From: an uncultured Lachnospiraceae bacterium
GTDB lineage: Bacteria > Bacillota > Clostridia > Lachnospirales > Lachnospiraceae
Direction of reading: 5' to 3'
Length of the DNA: 56,245 nt
NCBI GenBank assembly: GCA_910586095.1
Contig: CAJUHQ010000004.1
Location: 1-56,245 of the forward strand
Shown here: piece by piece, positions 26,657 to 35,596 of the stretch
Layout: each line of letters begins with the position of its first letter
Numbering within the stretch: position 1 is the first letter of the stretch
Translations under genes and position numbers: made by a program
Notes under the pieces: generated by a model
Told to the model about the DNA's origin: nothing
Database searches by the model: none
The model's input: only the letters and a program-made list of their open reading frames with translations

Positions 26657-27589
26657 TTAATTACTAGTCCATTCCGTAACATAAACTGCATTCTCATCTG
26701 ATCCTGTTACTTCCAGATAATACTTAGTCCAAGATCGACCAGCACTATCTCCCATTGCGGCAGATTCAAGATTTGTGGATGCACACCACTCAGGCTGTCC
26801 TTTTTCAAGATATATCCATCCTGTTCCCCAACTTGTCACATCCTTTATAGATGGATCCCAGGTCATTCCCCCTGCTTCCATAGCAGAGCGATAAACAGCT
26901 ATAGCCTCTTCGGGAGTGTACTTATTACTTTGTACAGGAGCAGGTGCTTCTGCAACAGTATCCTGCTTCGGCGTTTCAGATACAGGTGATTCAGTATCAC
27001 TTGCAACAGATTGGGATGTCTCATTAGTCTGAGTAACTGTACCCGCAGATTCTATTTCTTTAGCGGTATCCTGCTGACTGTCTAAATACTCCTTCCTTGA
27101 GCCAGGAAAGCCAACTGCTTTCACGTCATCAATCTTTGCATATCTGTCATTGCCATCAACATTGATGAGATACCAATCTTCATTTTCACTAATGACACTG
27201 ATTTCAACATCTGGTTTTGTATAACCAATACATTTCCCATTATCAATATATAAATCCACGCTTTCTTTAAGATAATAAGAAACGATATCCGATGGACTAA
27301 AACTTTCATAATGGATTTCAATTCCACCGTCTTTATCAATATCTCTGTCCTCAAAGACATATTCATACTCTTTTAAGTTCAAAACATCTTTGTTACCAGC
27401 AATCTCTCCATCAGGTATCTCCTCATTCTTGTTAGCCTCCGCTTTTTCTGTGCTTTCAAGACTTTCAGAAATAGCAGCCTCCGCTTTCACAGATGGCTCT
27501 GTATTGCTTATCGCTGGGGAAGTATCTTTACCGCATCCAGCCAATACCAAAGCCATAATAATCATAACAGCCAATAAATTCTTCTTCAT
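26657..27589 (-). CDS. lipoprotein, function unknown
   Basis: 310 residues. The signal ends in lipobox LAGC (Cys about 19), followed by a Glu/Ser/Thr-rich linker to residue 65. Residues 80-160 look like a small beta domain (SDIVSYYLKESVDLYID...). A second low-complexity Gln/Thr/Ser/Pro linker spans about 170-225. The C-terminal 85 residues (TPEEAIAVYRSAMEAGGMTWDPS...WGTGWIYLEKG) form a separate small domain. I do not recognise either domain. AAGGAG precedes the start. It is one of two adjacent lipoproteins upstream of the large surface protein, presumably acting outside the membrane with it. Confidence 0.75.
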   Translation of the reverse strand: MKKNLLAVMIIMALVLAGCGKDTSPAISNTEPSVKAEAAISESLESTEKAEANKNEEIPDGEIAGNKDVLNLKEYEYVFEDRDIDKDGGIEIHYESFSPSDIVSYYLKESVDLYIDNGKCIGYTKPDVEISVISENEDWYLINVDGNDRYAKIDDVKAVGFPGSRKEYLDSQQDTAKEIESAGTVTQTNETSQSVASDTESPVSETPKQDTVAEAPAPVQSNKYTPEEAIAVYRSAMEAGGMTWDPSIKDVTSWGTGWIYLEKGQPEWCASTNLESAAMGDSAGRSWTKYYLEVTGSDENAVYVTEWTSN

Positions 27590-27690
27590 AAATGATTCTC
27601 CTTTCTCAAATCTTTATTTACGTAAAATAGCCTATATTTAGGTCTCTATATTATAGATAGTCCATCATTAAATATGAAAAGAATAATAGA

Positions 27691-27713
27691 ACAACCCAAA
27701 AGCAGGCTGTTCC
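27691..27713 (-). terminator. hairpin after the 267-residue lipoprotein gene
   Basis: GAACAACC and GGCTGTTC pair around a short loop, followed on the minus strand by CTATTATTCTTTT. Confidence 0.45.
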
Positions 27714-27728
27714 ATTATTTATCAAATT

Positions 27729-28532
27729 TTAGAATCTGGAATCCTTATAGTAAATCCTACAGATTGCGAACTCTCCATCCTCTTCACATTCAACATAGTA
27801 GGTCATATAATCACCAATCTCGAATGTATCCTCATTTTCAATAGCTTTCATTCTTCGGACAGTAAAATTGCCAGGATCATCTTCTCTAAGTATTCTGCAC
27901 TCATATACTTCCATATCAGAAGTTGGCTCATCCAAAATTGTTGGAAGTTCATCTGTACGATTCAGCATTGCAGCAATAATTTCCGCTTTAACTTCTTCTG
28001 CCGAGAGCATTGGAATTTCCTCTTTGGGAAGGTCATCATCAAGCATACATAAATAATCATAATCCGTACCACTTACAGGATTTTCAAAACGATACCATCT
28101 CGTATTAATGCCGTGTTCTGTCAAGACGACCGCTGCACCACTTTTAACATGCCCAACCTTGAAGCCTTCTTCAGAATAAACAGGGATATCATCAACAGCC
28201 GTAACTGCCTTCTCTTCCATAGCTTCATATGATACATCGCTTAACAGATAATCAGGATATTTTCCTATCTCATTGTAGAAAAGAATATCTCCATCCATCT
28301 CTGTATCAACTTCCCCATCATCAGCAATCACTTCCTCTGTCTCTGTGATCTCATCCTCTGTCTCAATGGTTGCTTCCTCTGAATCCGCTTCATCCGTAAC
28401 TATGATAGGCTCTTCCTCCATAACCACTTCCTGATCTGTTGCTTTTGCCCTAGTGCCGCATCCTGTTAAGGTTGCAGCCAGCACAGAGGCTGTCAATGTT
28501 ACTGCAATAATAGCTAAATTTTTCTTTCTCAT
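27729..28532 (-). CDS. lipoprotein with acidic linker and SH3-like segment
   Basis: 267 residues. Signal with lipobox LTGC (Cys about 25), then a very acidic stretch to residue 80 (runs of Glu, Asp, Thr). Residues 105-165 (AVDDIPVYSEEGFKVGHVKSGAAVVLTEHGINTRWYRF) have the spacing of a bacterial SH3 domain, which usually binds cell-wall material. The C-terminus is a small alpha/beta region of unknown type. AAAGGAG precedes the start. It parallels the following lipoprotein in layout (signal, acidic linker, SH3-like region), so both may be surface partners of the large adhesin-like protein. Confidence 0.75.
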   Translation of the reverse strand: MRKKNLAIIAVTLTASVLAATLTGCGTRAKATDQEVVMEEEPIIVTDEADSEEATIETEDEITETEEVIADDGEVDTEMDGDILFYNEIGKYPDYLLSDVSYEAMEEKAVTAVDDIPVYSEEGFKVGHVKSGAAVVLTEHGINTRWYRFENPVSGTDYDYLCMLDDDLPKEEIPMLSAEEVKAEIIAAMLNRTDELPTILDEPTSDMEVYECRILREDDPGNFTVRRMKAIENEDTFEIGDYMTYYVECEEDGEFAICRIYYKDSRF

Positions 28533-28910
28533 AATACATTTCTCCTTTCGATTTTAAAATTTCTACCCTTTTTATAGGCAAGTCGTTTTATTATATACAG
28601 TGGTCTAAAAAACATAATTAGAGTCTTCAATATATGTAATTTATTATGTATGTAATATTTTGCCCTTAGTAAATTATAGCGTATATATCTGTTTCCGTCA
28701 ATGTGTTGCACAAAAAGACGGTTTTTCATACCTTTCGCAAACAGATGAATGCCAAACGGAAGTTTATCTATCCAATAGTTTCTACGAAAAACGAAAAAGC
28801 TCAATTCTTTAATATTCACAAAATTTATCTCAAATGTTATTAAAAAAACAATTCCATATATAATCTATTAGCATCTGTTAAGATGACTCATACATAAGGA
28901 GGTATTCGCT
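28533..28910. other. AT-rich intergenic stretch
   Basis: It separates the divergent lipoprotein and 135-residue genes. A TATAAT at 28859-28864 lies 50 bases before the plus-strand gene, but no good -35 accompanies it. An open minus frame (28529-28819) has no ribosome site and a composition unlike a protein. I see no repeat or RNA here. Confidence 0.4.
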
Positions 28911-29318
28911 ATGCTGAATACTATTTTTAACTGCCTTACGGCAAAAAGAAACACATCCCCTGTTCTTGCCTTTCAGGTAACTCCTAAGGACAAGGCCATT
29001 TTTGACAAGTACTTTACGTACTATGTTAATGACGGATATTCGGAGGATGAGGCAAAACTCATCTCCGATGTTTTTCAGGAGTCAGCAGATGATGCTGATG
29101 TCCATGAAAACATTGATATCCGAAACCTGCAGCCCACAAACTATTTAAGTTTGTGCTGCTTAGGTGTGGTTGGTTTATACGCTTGTCCCAAAGGGACAAA
29201 CGATAACCAGCTTATCTGTAAGTTACCGCTGGAAACAGCATTAAAACTTGCAGATGCATGGGGCATATGTTGGGAGCATACTTCAAGGCATTTCCTTGAG
29301 TATTATGCTCTCGCATAG
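28911..29318 (+). CDS. hypothetical cytoplasmic protein
   Basis: 135 residues, not recognised. AAGGAGG lies eight bases before the ATG, a very good ribosome site. The N-terminus (LAFQVTPKDKAIFDKYFTYYVNDGYSEDEAKLISDVF) reads as two helices. The middle holds LCCLGVVGLYACP and the end LADAWGICWEHTSRHFLEYYA. No signal or membrane segment. It stands alone, facing the opposite direction to its neighbours, with a stable hairpin just after the stop. It may be a small regulator carried by the element. Confidence 0.7.
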   Translation: MLNTIFNCLTAKRNTSPVLAFQVTPKDKAIFDKYFTYYVNDGYSEDEAKLISDVFQESADDADVHENIDIRNLQPTNYLSLCCLGVVGLYACPKGTNDNQLICKLPLETALKLADAWGICWEHTSRHFLEYYALA

Positions 29319-29327
29319 TTTCTTTTG

Positions 29328-29357
29328 GTGGGGATGAGGTAATTCTCTCCCCACCAG
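29328..29357 (+). terminator. hairpin after the 135-residue gene
   Basis: Perfect GGTGGGGA / TCCCCACC stem with an 11-14 base loop, directly after the stop codon. It is flanked by TTTT and AGAAAA, which extend the pairing. The T-run after it is poor. Confidence 0.5.
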
Positions 29358-29553
29358 AAAACTTTTGTATGATTCAATACCTTTAATCAGGATACGTTGT
29401 TCCAAAACGTGAAATAAGAGATGTAAACAATAGAAAGGTTCTTCAATTAGAAGATTATGGGGAAGCAATGGACTGTCCCCTGAACAGATGGTACTGTTCA
29501 AAGGCTCATTAGCAACTTGTTTTGCTTTTGGGCCTTCTTTTATGAAAAAAGCC

Positions 29554-29790
29554 CTTATTATACTTTCGATAATAAGGGGTGTCACAGATCGTCAAACTTT
29601 CTTACCACCAAAGTATTTACTGTGTATTTAGATAAGAATACTATATATTCTGTAGGAAACTCTGAAAGAAAAGAAATAGAAGCTGTGTTCCATGATGGAA
29701 AGAGATGCACTTCTTTGAAGAGCAAGCAGCTTTCAGATCAACAGGCAACTCATTCTGCAACAGCCTTCTTATCTTAACTGGCCTTCGCAT
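29554..29790. repeat. long direct repeat, copy 1
   Basis: About 237 bases, closely similar to 30008-30244. It opens with a palindrome (CTTATTAT...ATAATAAG) and ends in a nearly identical TTAACTGGCCTTCGCA. Read on the plus strand it contains a frame with KVFTVYLDKNTIYSV and, later, LSDQQATHSA, which copy 2 keeps only with frame changes. Confidence 0.8.
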
Positions 29791-30007
29791 ATTTTGAGAG
29801 CTGAAATAGAGAAAATTTTTCTTTTTATCCTTCTAGTACTTTAAATGCCCCTCTAAAAGGCTCTGAGATGCCCAAATTGGAGCTTTATGTGTCTAGGTGC
29901 AGATTTATAAGCTGCGAACAAAAACTGCCTAAAATCATCTCCTACAGGCTTAAGGCTAATTCAGTCTATCATGTAAAATTACCCTGCATCATATTACTTC
30001 CAGACTA

Positions 30008-30244
30008 CTTATTATACTTTTAATAATAAGGGGTGTCACAGATCGTCAAACTTTCTTACCACCAAAGTATTTACTGTGTATTTAGATAAGAATACTATAT
30101 ACTCTGTAGTAAACCCTGAAAGGAAAAAAGTTAGAAGTTGTATCCCATGATGGAGGGGATGCACTTCTTTTGACGAGCAGACTGCTTTCCGATCAGCAGG
30201 CAGCTCACCCTGCATAAACCTTCTTATCTTAACTGGCCTTCGCA
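30008..30244. repeat. long direct repeat, copy 2
   Basis: Second copy, 454-455 bases after the first. Its translated counterpart reads KVFTVYLDKNTIYSVVNPERKK and later LLSDQQAAHPA, but needs a one-base shift between. It ends 35 bases before the stop codon of the primase-like gene. Confidence 0.8.
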
Positions 30245-30278
30245 AATTTGGGGAATAAAAATAGGGAGAACCTGCTCC

Positions 30279-32030
30279 CTATTGCTGTGCTTTTGCTCTA
30301 ATTCTCCGCACTGTACTTACTGAAACGCCTAATTCTTTGCTGATCTTTGAAGCAGATTTCCCATTCACTGTCATATCTATCACTCTCTGCTTTAACAGCT
30401 CTCTTTCTGTTTCTTTTTCTGTATTTTTACCTATCAGCCTGTCCACTTTTCTTGTATCAACATGTTTCTTCTTGGCAATCTGGTTATTGCTCATACCAAG
30501 CTGTCGCATCCGCAGAAATTCTTCTTTGTCGGCTTCCTCTTTCATCTCCCGCGCATATCGTTTGTCATGCTTGATTGGCGCATATGCTTTTCTTGTGGAA
30601 ATGATATGGGAAACCTTGTTTCTCTCCCATGCTTCAGTCTCCCCAATAAGCTGTTTCATTTCCCATTGCTCCAGTTTTCTGATCTGCAGCAGTTCAACAA
30701 TCCTTTGATTCGTGTACTTTATGCCAAGTTCAGGATCCCTTAAATATTTCTCATAATCCTCTTTGCAGAATGTAAAAATTCTTAACAGACATGTTTCACT
30801 GATTGGTGCATAAAGCCTCTTATTCCTGTCATTCATATACTGCAGCACTTCCGCAGGTTCCTTTCCCAAATAGAATAAGATATTTCCCATAATCCGAAAG
30901 AAGTGGAATCTCTCCCTGATTTCATCCTGCCGCAGTTCAATTAGTTTATCCAGATCTTCCAGCCGCTCCCTGCCAACACGGGTAAAACGTTTTTTGTACT
31001 CTGTTCTTTTACGCTTATCTGCATCTTCCTGTTTTGCTTTCTTCGGAAAACCTACCGTCTCAGCAAGTTTGGACAAACTGACAGCGGGAAACGGATAAAC
31101 GTCCATGCCTACATAATAGCATCTATAATAGCCATCTTCCCTTTTAACAAGGGCATCTCCCTCTATATTTTTGTTAGAGAACATCAATTTCGTTTTTCTA
31201 TTGATAGAAATGTGCTTCCTTGCATTGATACTCCCAGGAACCATAAAAAAGTGTTCATTATCATAAGCATGGTAATCCTGCAGGCGAAGCAGTAACTGTT
31301 CTTCCACTTTTCCAAGGATGTACTTTAGAGAACTGCTTTTTAACGTAACACTTCTCCAAAGGTCAATGACAACCGTTAAGTCTTCCCCATTGATCAGTAC
31401 ATTCCTTGCATATAGTCCTATTTCTTCTAACTTATCATAGATAAAGCTGATCCAGTCTTCGTTATAATGGATTGCAGGGTACAACAAGTTTTCCTGCTCT
31501 GTTCCTTCCAGTTTGAAAGACAGGACCAGATTATTGCACTGCACCATATATTTTTCATCAAAAACAGGTTCTTTGAATTCATAGGTATGTAAATACGTCT
31601 CCATCCCGACAAGATTGTTGTACATCAGAAAGCACAGATATTTATATTCAGGGAAAATTTCATCCCACTTTTTAAAGAACGTGATGACAGAAAACTCATC
31701 TTCTTCTCCCCTGTGATACACACATTTAAAGCACAGATAATGGTGTTTTGTTGTCGGCTCAGGCCTCTCCTCCATTACCCCATCACAGGACTCTACATTG
31801 CAGAACTGCATAAGGAACTTATAGAAGAAAGGGTCCCTGTCATCGTTCATATCGACTGTATCTGTACATACTTTCTGATAAAACTCCTGTATCCCCTCTA
31901 TATTCCTGTCTTTAACCAGCTGCTTCAGTATGGGCAGCATTTCCGCCATATTGGACTTTATCGAACCTATACTGGACTCATTTATCTTTTCCCTCCAGTC
32001 AGGAATCAGATCATCTATTGTTCCATTCAT
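30279..32030 (-). CDS. primase/replication-like protein with two C-terminal HTH motifs
   Basis: 583 residues. The middle part (about 200-290) has features of replication-type primases: NGEDLTVVIDLWR, a helix, then a phrase like MVPGSINARKH that resembles the PGT/S-x-N-x-K motif of archaeo-eukaryotic-type primases of plasmids and phages. Two helix-turn-helix motifs of the resolvase/Hin kind close the protein: MSNNQIAKKKHVDTRKVDRLIGK (about 518-540) and SASKISKELGVSVSTVRRIRAK (about 560-581). GGAGG precedes the start. A role in replicating the element, or in controlling it, fits. The assignment rests on short motifs read by eye, and a pure DNA-binding regulator remains possible. The long direct repeats just downstream could be its target. 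Confidence 0.55.
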   Translation of the reverse strand: MNGTIDDLIPDWREKINESSIGSIKSNMAEMLPILKQLVKDRNIEGIQEFYQKVCTDTVDMNDDRDPFFYKFLMQFCNVESCDGVMEERPEPTTKHHYLCFKCVYHRGEEDEFSVITFFKKWDEIFPEYKYLCFLMYNNLVGMETYLHTYEFKEPVFDEKYMVQCNNLVLSFKLEGTEQENLLYPAIHYNEDWISFIYDKLEEIGLYARNVLINGEDLTVVIDLWRSVTLKSSSLKYILGKVEEQLLLRLQDYHAYDNEHFFMVPGSINARKHISINRKTKLMFSNKNIEGDALVKREDGYYRCYYVGMDVYPFPAVSLSKLAETVGFPKKAKQEDADKRKRTEYKKRFTRVGRERLEDLDKLIELRQDEIRERFHFFRIMGNILFYLGKEPAEVLQYMNDRNKRLYAPISETCLLRIFTFCKEDYEKYLRDPELGIKYTNQRIVELLQIRKLEQWEMKQLIGETEAWERNKVSHIISTRKAYAPIKHDKRYAREMKEEADKEEFLRMRQLGMSNNQIAKKKHVDTRKVDRLIGKNTEKETERELLKQRVIDMTVNGKSASKISKELGVSVSTVRRIRAKAQQ

Positions 32031-32159
32031 AAAAATAAGCCTCCTTTCACAGAATGGTCATGCCAAAACTTCCATGAAATGAAGGCTTCTCAATTTGCAA
32101 TATTATCTATATAACTTTTTACTCATTCAACTTCTGGTAATATTTGAAAGATAATACGT

Positions 32160-32263
32160 TATAATAATAAGGAAATCAGAAATGAACAATGGTACTACTC
32201 AATACACAGCTTCATTTCATTATAATTTTGGGTCAGAGCAGGTATGTCGTTACCTGCTTTTTT
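32160..32263 (+). ncRNA. candidate small RNA or small peptide gene with terminator
   Basis: TATAAT at 32160-32165, then AAGGAAATCAGAA, and an ATG opening a 29-codon frame that runs into a strong terminator stem (GCAGGTA 32238-32244 / TACCTGC 32251-32257 plus TTTTTT). It is either a small peptide gene or an RNA of about 100 bases. No good -35 is visible. Confidence 0.35.
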
Positions 32264-32365
32264 GTTGTTAAAATATATTCTTTTAGTTAAGTTTCTTTAT
32301 TATATACGAAATAAAAATAAATACAAGCGAAAAACGGAACGAGTAAATTTTATTTTGGGGGAAAA

Positions 32366-32402
32366 GAAAACCCTGCACGAGAATACTCATACAGGATTTT
32401 AT
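32366..32402 (-). terminator. terminator of the BspA-like gene
   Basis: Minus strand AAAATCCTG, 16-base loop, CAGGGTTTTCTTTT, directly after the stop. Confidence 0.65.
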
Positions 32403-32414
32403 AGTTTAGCGTCT

Positions 32415-33953
32415 TTATTTATATGTTACAGATGATGTACCGCAATTATTGAACATATAAGATGTCTTTGCCTGTGCTGTTGAGCATTTATTCTCTGTTA
32501 CATTTATAGTCGCTAAAGCAGTGCAATGTTGAAACATAGCCGTCATATCCGTTGCTTTACTCGTATCGAAACTAACCAAATTCAGGCTTGCCAGATTACT
32601 ACAAGTATCAAACATATGAGACATATCTGCCACATTACCCGTATCAAAATTACTTAAATCAAGGCTCATAAATTTGCTATTGCTAAACATTGAACTCATA
32701 TTCGCTACATTACTTGTATCAAAATTGCTTATATCTAAACTCGCTAAAGCATCACAATAACTAAACATCCATTGCATATTTGTTACTTTACTCGTATTAA
32801 AATTACTTATGTCAAGATGTGTTAAAGACTCACAATTTCTAAACATCCATTGCATATTTGTTACATTGCTTGTATCAAAACAACTTATGTCTAAATCTGT
32901 CAATGCTTCACAGGCGTTAAACATATAACCCATATCCGTTACATTGCTTGTATCAACATCTTTACTAAATTTTATAGATTTTATATATCTGCTTTTTGAC
33001 AAATAGGAACTAGATGTATTTCCTGTTCTAGCATCTCCGTTAAACATATAAAATGTATCGCTCGTAGCACTGGCCCTATTACTCGCCAACTGGGTTTTAT
33101 ATGTCTTCCCATTAACCATATAATTTGCATACACAATTACATCTGTATCAGAGGAAGAGCCTGCCCAATAGTTCAAAGTGATAGTATTATTAGTATCATC
33201 TAAGGTATAATTCCACTTACTATATGCTTCTGCAGGTGCCACTGTGTACGAATCCTTTTCTCCACAGATTGTACAGGTTCCATCTACATAATCGTGTGTA
33301 TGATTAGGATCAATCGCTCCACAATCACATTTTCCATCTGCATAGTTATGTGTATGTTCCTGTTCCTTTTCTGTCTCCAGCCTTATCTCTACTTGGAAGG
33401 TTCCTTCCCATGTACCCGCTGTCAGATCTGGCGCACTGACGTAGTTTTGGGTTTCTTCATAAGAGTTTGTCACATCCGCAGAACTCCAATAGGTTTTACT
33501 ATGTGTTACCGTTGCTGCTACATCTGCTTTCTTGCCACTCAGGTCTTTCATATAAAAATCTAAATTTTCACTGTCAGCAATACCATCCACAGGTGCTACA
33601 TATACACGTTGGCTGGCGTCAATATCTCCTGACACCTTAACGGAATATGCTGCCTGCTTCTTGGAATCCAGCGCGATTGTCTTTGGAATGGTCACTGCGT
33701 AACTCGATGACTGCTGGTAAGTCACTTTTATATCTTCATAACTGTTTTCTTCTGTAGTCCAGCCAGAATCACCTGTATCTGTCCCCGTTGAATCATCGGA
33801 TAAAGTATTAATTGCATTAATTTCCGCTGAATCATCCATTGGCGTTTCATTGATAATGACATCTGTTGCATAGGCAGCCAGCATACTGCTTAAAACTGTT
33901 GTACATGCCAAGGCTGCACACATTGTCTTTAAACTATACTTTTTTATATTCAT
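32415..33953 (-). CDS. secreted BspA-type repeat protein with shared N-terminal surface domain
   Basis: 512 residues. A signal peptide (1-30) is followed by a roughly 140-residue domain (about 70-195) with the motif SSYAVTIPKTIALD and later APDLTAGTWEGTFQVEI, shared with two other proteins here (from 38079 and from 41577). Two small His/Cys clusters (HTHNYADGKCDCG, HTHDYVDGTCTICG) link to seven tandem units of the DUF285/BspA kind, phrased FDTSNVTDMGYMFNACEALTDLDIS. Such leucine-rich-like repeats bind host proteins in BspA of oral bacteria. No LPxTG or membrane anchor is visible. Its 5' leader is identical for 33 bases to that of the 768-residue gene. Confidence 0.8.
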   Translation of the reverse strand: MNIKKYSLKTMCAALACTTVLSSMLAAYATDVIINETPMDDSAEINAINTLSDDSTGTDTGDSGWTTEENSYEDIKVTYQQSSSYAVTIPKTIALDSKKQAAYSVKVSGDIDASQRVYVAPVDGIADSENLDFYMKDLSGKKADVAATVTHSKTYWSSADVTNSYEETQNYVSAPDLTAGTWEGTFQVEIRLETEKEQEHTHNYADGKCDCGAIDPNHTHDYVDGTCTICGEKDSYTVAPAEAYSKWNYTLDDTNNTITLNYWAGSSSDTDVIVYANYMVNGKTYKTQLASNRASATSDTFYMFNGDARTGNTSSSYLSKSRYIKSIKFSKDVDTSNVTDMGYMFNACEALTDLDISCFDTSNVTNMQWMFRNCESLTHLDISNFNTSKVTNMQWMFSYCDALASLDISNFDTSNVANMSSMFSNSKFMSLDLSNFDTGNVADMSHMFDTCSNLASLNLVSFDTSKATDMTAMFQHCTALATINVTENKCSTAQAKTSYMFNNCGTSSVTYK

Positions 33954-33971
33954 AATTTTTCTCTTTTCTCC
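33939..33971 (-). repeat. 33-base identical gene leader, copy A
   Basis: Identical to 40371-40403 on the same strand. It covers the ribosome site, the ATG and the first four codons of the BspA-like gene. Confidence 0.85.
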
Positions 33972-34051
33972 CTTCTTTTTATTTCAGGTCTTTCCTGTTT
34001 TTACGTTATATACAAAGCTGTCAAAAATATAAATATTTGTATGCATAACAT

Positions 34052-34082
34052 CAAAAAAGACCTCAGATTTCTCCAAGGTCCT
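34052..34082 (-). terminator. terminator of the DUF262 gene
   Basis: Minus strand GGACCTT, GGAGAAATCTG loop, GAGGTCTTTTTT. It is a near-copy of the one at 26616-26646. Confidence 0.7.
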
Positions 34083-34119
34083 TTCGCTTAAGTCTCATTA
34101 AATTGTCAGACTCACATGG

Positions 34120-35076
34120 CTACTCTGTCATTGCATAGAAATAACTGTTTCTCTTTCCTACATTCTGGCTGCTTGCCGTGCTGGTCTTACATAATTCCAG
34201 ATAATCTGCTCTGTTTTCATAGTCATCCAGAAATGCATTGAGATTGTCTGCATACTTTTTCTGCATTTTGCTGTCTTTCAAGCAGAGCGCTTCATTCGCT
34301 ATTATCATGGGAACACTCACTTTTTTCAGGTTCTTATGCTTCTCAGGAATCGCTTCATCCAGAGCATCAAGGGATGCCAGTATGATATCGCACAGCTCCT
34401 GATCATACCGCTGCTTAAAATCGTCAATAAACTGTATGATTGACTTTTTACTGAGATCAGCTACACTTTCATCGGAAATCAAAGCAAGTGCCGCCAATAT
34501 GACGCCCTGATCCTCTGACTTCCGAAGCTGTCCCTTTGTGAAGTTTACCTTCTCCATAAAAGGCTTGCTTACTGCCTCATCCACAAACTTTCTAAGGTCT
34601 GCACCCATATGTGCCCTGTATATATTGTCATTAGACAACTGCTGTCCATTGTTCAGTCTGCAGAAAATATCCTCTGTCTCCTGCTCGTCTATCTCCTGAT
34701 ATATATTGATCGTGATCTCCGCATTTTTGATGGTATTCTGGACATCTTCATTAAGCTCTGAGAATTTCTTCCCTGCATAATCATCCTCATAAGATTTATC
34801 TAATCTGAATTCATCATTTAAAAAGGAATGAAGCACCGTAAGCCTTTGCTTTCCGTCCAATATTTCCCAGACAGTCTCGCCTTTCTCATTTACTGTTTCT
34901 TTTGCAAATATGCCAGGAATAATGATCTCCTGTATGGCAGACAAAATCAAAAGAGATTTCTTCTTTCTGTCCCACTGGTCCTGTTTTCTCTGGATACCTG
35001 TTTCCAGTATAATTTTTCCCTTTTTGATATCCCTTACAATCGACTGTACAGTTCTTGTTTTAATATAACTTTTCAT
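34120..35076 (-). CDS. DUF262 family protein (GmrSD N-terminal-like, ParB/Srx fold)
   Basis: 318 residues. The family signature DGKQRLTVL is at 74-82 and RLNNGQQLS at 140-148. The N-terminus (VQSIVRDIKKGKIILETGIQRKQDQWDRKKKSLLI) is the typical entry to the fold. In GmrS the DGQQR motif hydrolyses nucleotide for restriction of modified DNA. Here Gln is replaced by Lys (DGKQR), a common variant. No DUF1524 HNH nuclease partner follows, so this is a stand-alone version of unknown role. GGAGG precedes the start and a terminator follows, so it is monocistronic. It could be part of element defence or stability. Confidence 0.82.
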   Translation of the reverse strand: MKSYIKTRTVQSIVRDIKKGKIILETGIQRKQDQWDRKKKSLLILSAIQEIIIPGIFAKETVNEKGETVWEILDGKQRLTVLHSFLNDEFRLDKSYEDDYAGKKFSELNEDVQNTIKNAEITINIYQEIDEQETEDIFCRLNNGQQLSNDNIYRAHMGADLRKFVDEAVSKPFMEKVNFTKGQLRKSEDQGVILAALALISDESVADLSKKSIIQFIDDFKQRYDQELCDIILASLDALDEAIPEKHKNLKKVSVPMIIANEALCLKDSKMQKKYADNLNAFLDDYENRADYLELCKTSTASSQNVGKRNSYFYAMTE

Positions 35077-35255
35077 TAACGGCCTCCTTTTTATGAAAAT
35101 GATTTAGACAAATCTGATAAAATATATTATAAAGTGCCTTTCAGGATACCGCAAGATATTGAAAGCAAAAAAACAGATAAATAATTCGACAAATTCTAAA
35201 AGACAGTCCACAATGAATATGCAGGCTGTCTTTCAAACAATATACTCTCATTCCT

Positions 35256-35468
35256 CTAAAACATAATGCTGATCAGCTTTAGCACAAAATTCCACAACTG
35301 CTTCAGCACAAAGAAAAACCCTAGCATGATACAGAATGCACCTTTGGCCACATAATTTAAAGGTTCCTTCCTATTGATCCACTCCCATTCCCAGCTACTT
35401 ACAATGCCCCAGCCTTTATATGAACCCCAAAGCCAGAGCAATATACAAATAATTGTTACAAAATCCAT
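35256..35468 (-). CDS. small membrane protein
   Basis: 70 residues with two membrane segments (about 3-20 and 41-66) separated by a Trp/Glu loop (SSWEWEWINRKE). GGAGGAG lies eight bases before the ATG, which supports a real gene. Not recognised. It follows the 261-residue gene on the same strand after an intergenic inverted repeat (35535-35575) and may be the last member of the NERD gene cluster. Confidence 0.6.
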   Translation of the reverse strand: MDFVTIICILLWLWGSYKGWGIVSSWEWEWINRKEPLNYVAKGAFCIMLGFFFVLKQLWNFVLKLISIMF

Positions 35469-35534
35469 TCCACATCTCCTCCTTCATTTGTATTTATAAT
35501 CAAGCAGGGAAGATTTCCTCCCTACTCGCCGCGT

Positions 35535-35591
35535 GGCCCACATGCTGTGAAACAGCAAACTACTTTATGCGGGCCTGCGCATAAAACAGGC
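35535..35591 (-). promoter_or_regulatory. structured leader with competing stems before the small membrane protein gene
   Basis: GGCCCACAT (35535-35543) pairs with ATGCGGGCC (35567-35575) around the hairpin GCTGT/ACAGC (35544-35556). Alternatively GCCTG (35573-35577) pairs with CAGGC (35587-35591), and its loop can pair with TTTATGCG (35564-35571). The stems exclude one another, as in a switch or attenuator. Confidence 0.45.
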
Positions 35592-35596
35592 ACTGC

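Larger units (their letters stand above)
29319..30278. other. 960-base region without intact genes, carrying two long direct repeats
   Basis: Apart from the hairpin at 29328 and the two 237-base repeats listed separately, the stretch shows only short open frames. The segment between repeats (29791-30007) is AT-rich and unremarkable. It lies directly downstream of the primase-like gene. Confidence 0.5.
32031..32414. other. intergenic region between primase-like and BspA-like genes
   Basis: Mostly AT-rich. It holds a possible small plus-strand transcript (32160-32263, listed separately) and the terminator of the BspA-like gene at its right end. I see no other gene. Confidence 0.4.

Noticed and set aside
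28529..28819. 96-residue minus-strand open frame overlapping the lipoprotein start
   Set aside because: No ribosome site, composition not protein-like, and it covers the likely promoter region of a well-supported lipoprotein gene.
29517..29777. 86-residue plus-strand frame in direct repeat copy 1
   Set aside because: Not called as a gene: it lacks a ribosome site and the second copy needs a frameshift; kept only as a hint that the repeats may be decayed genes.
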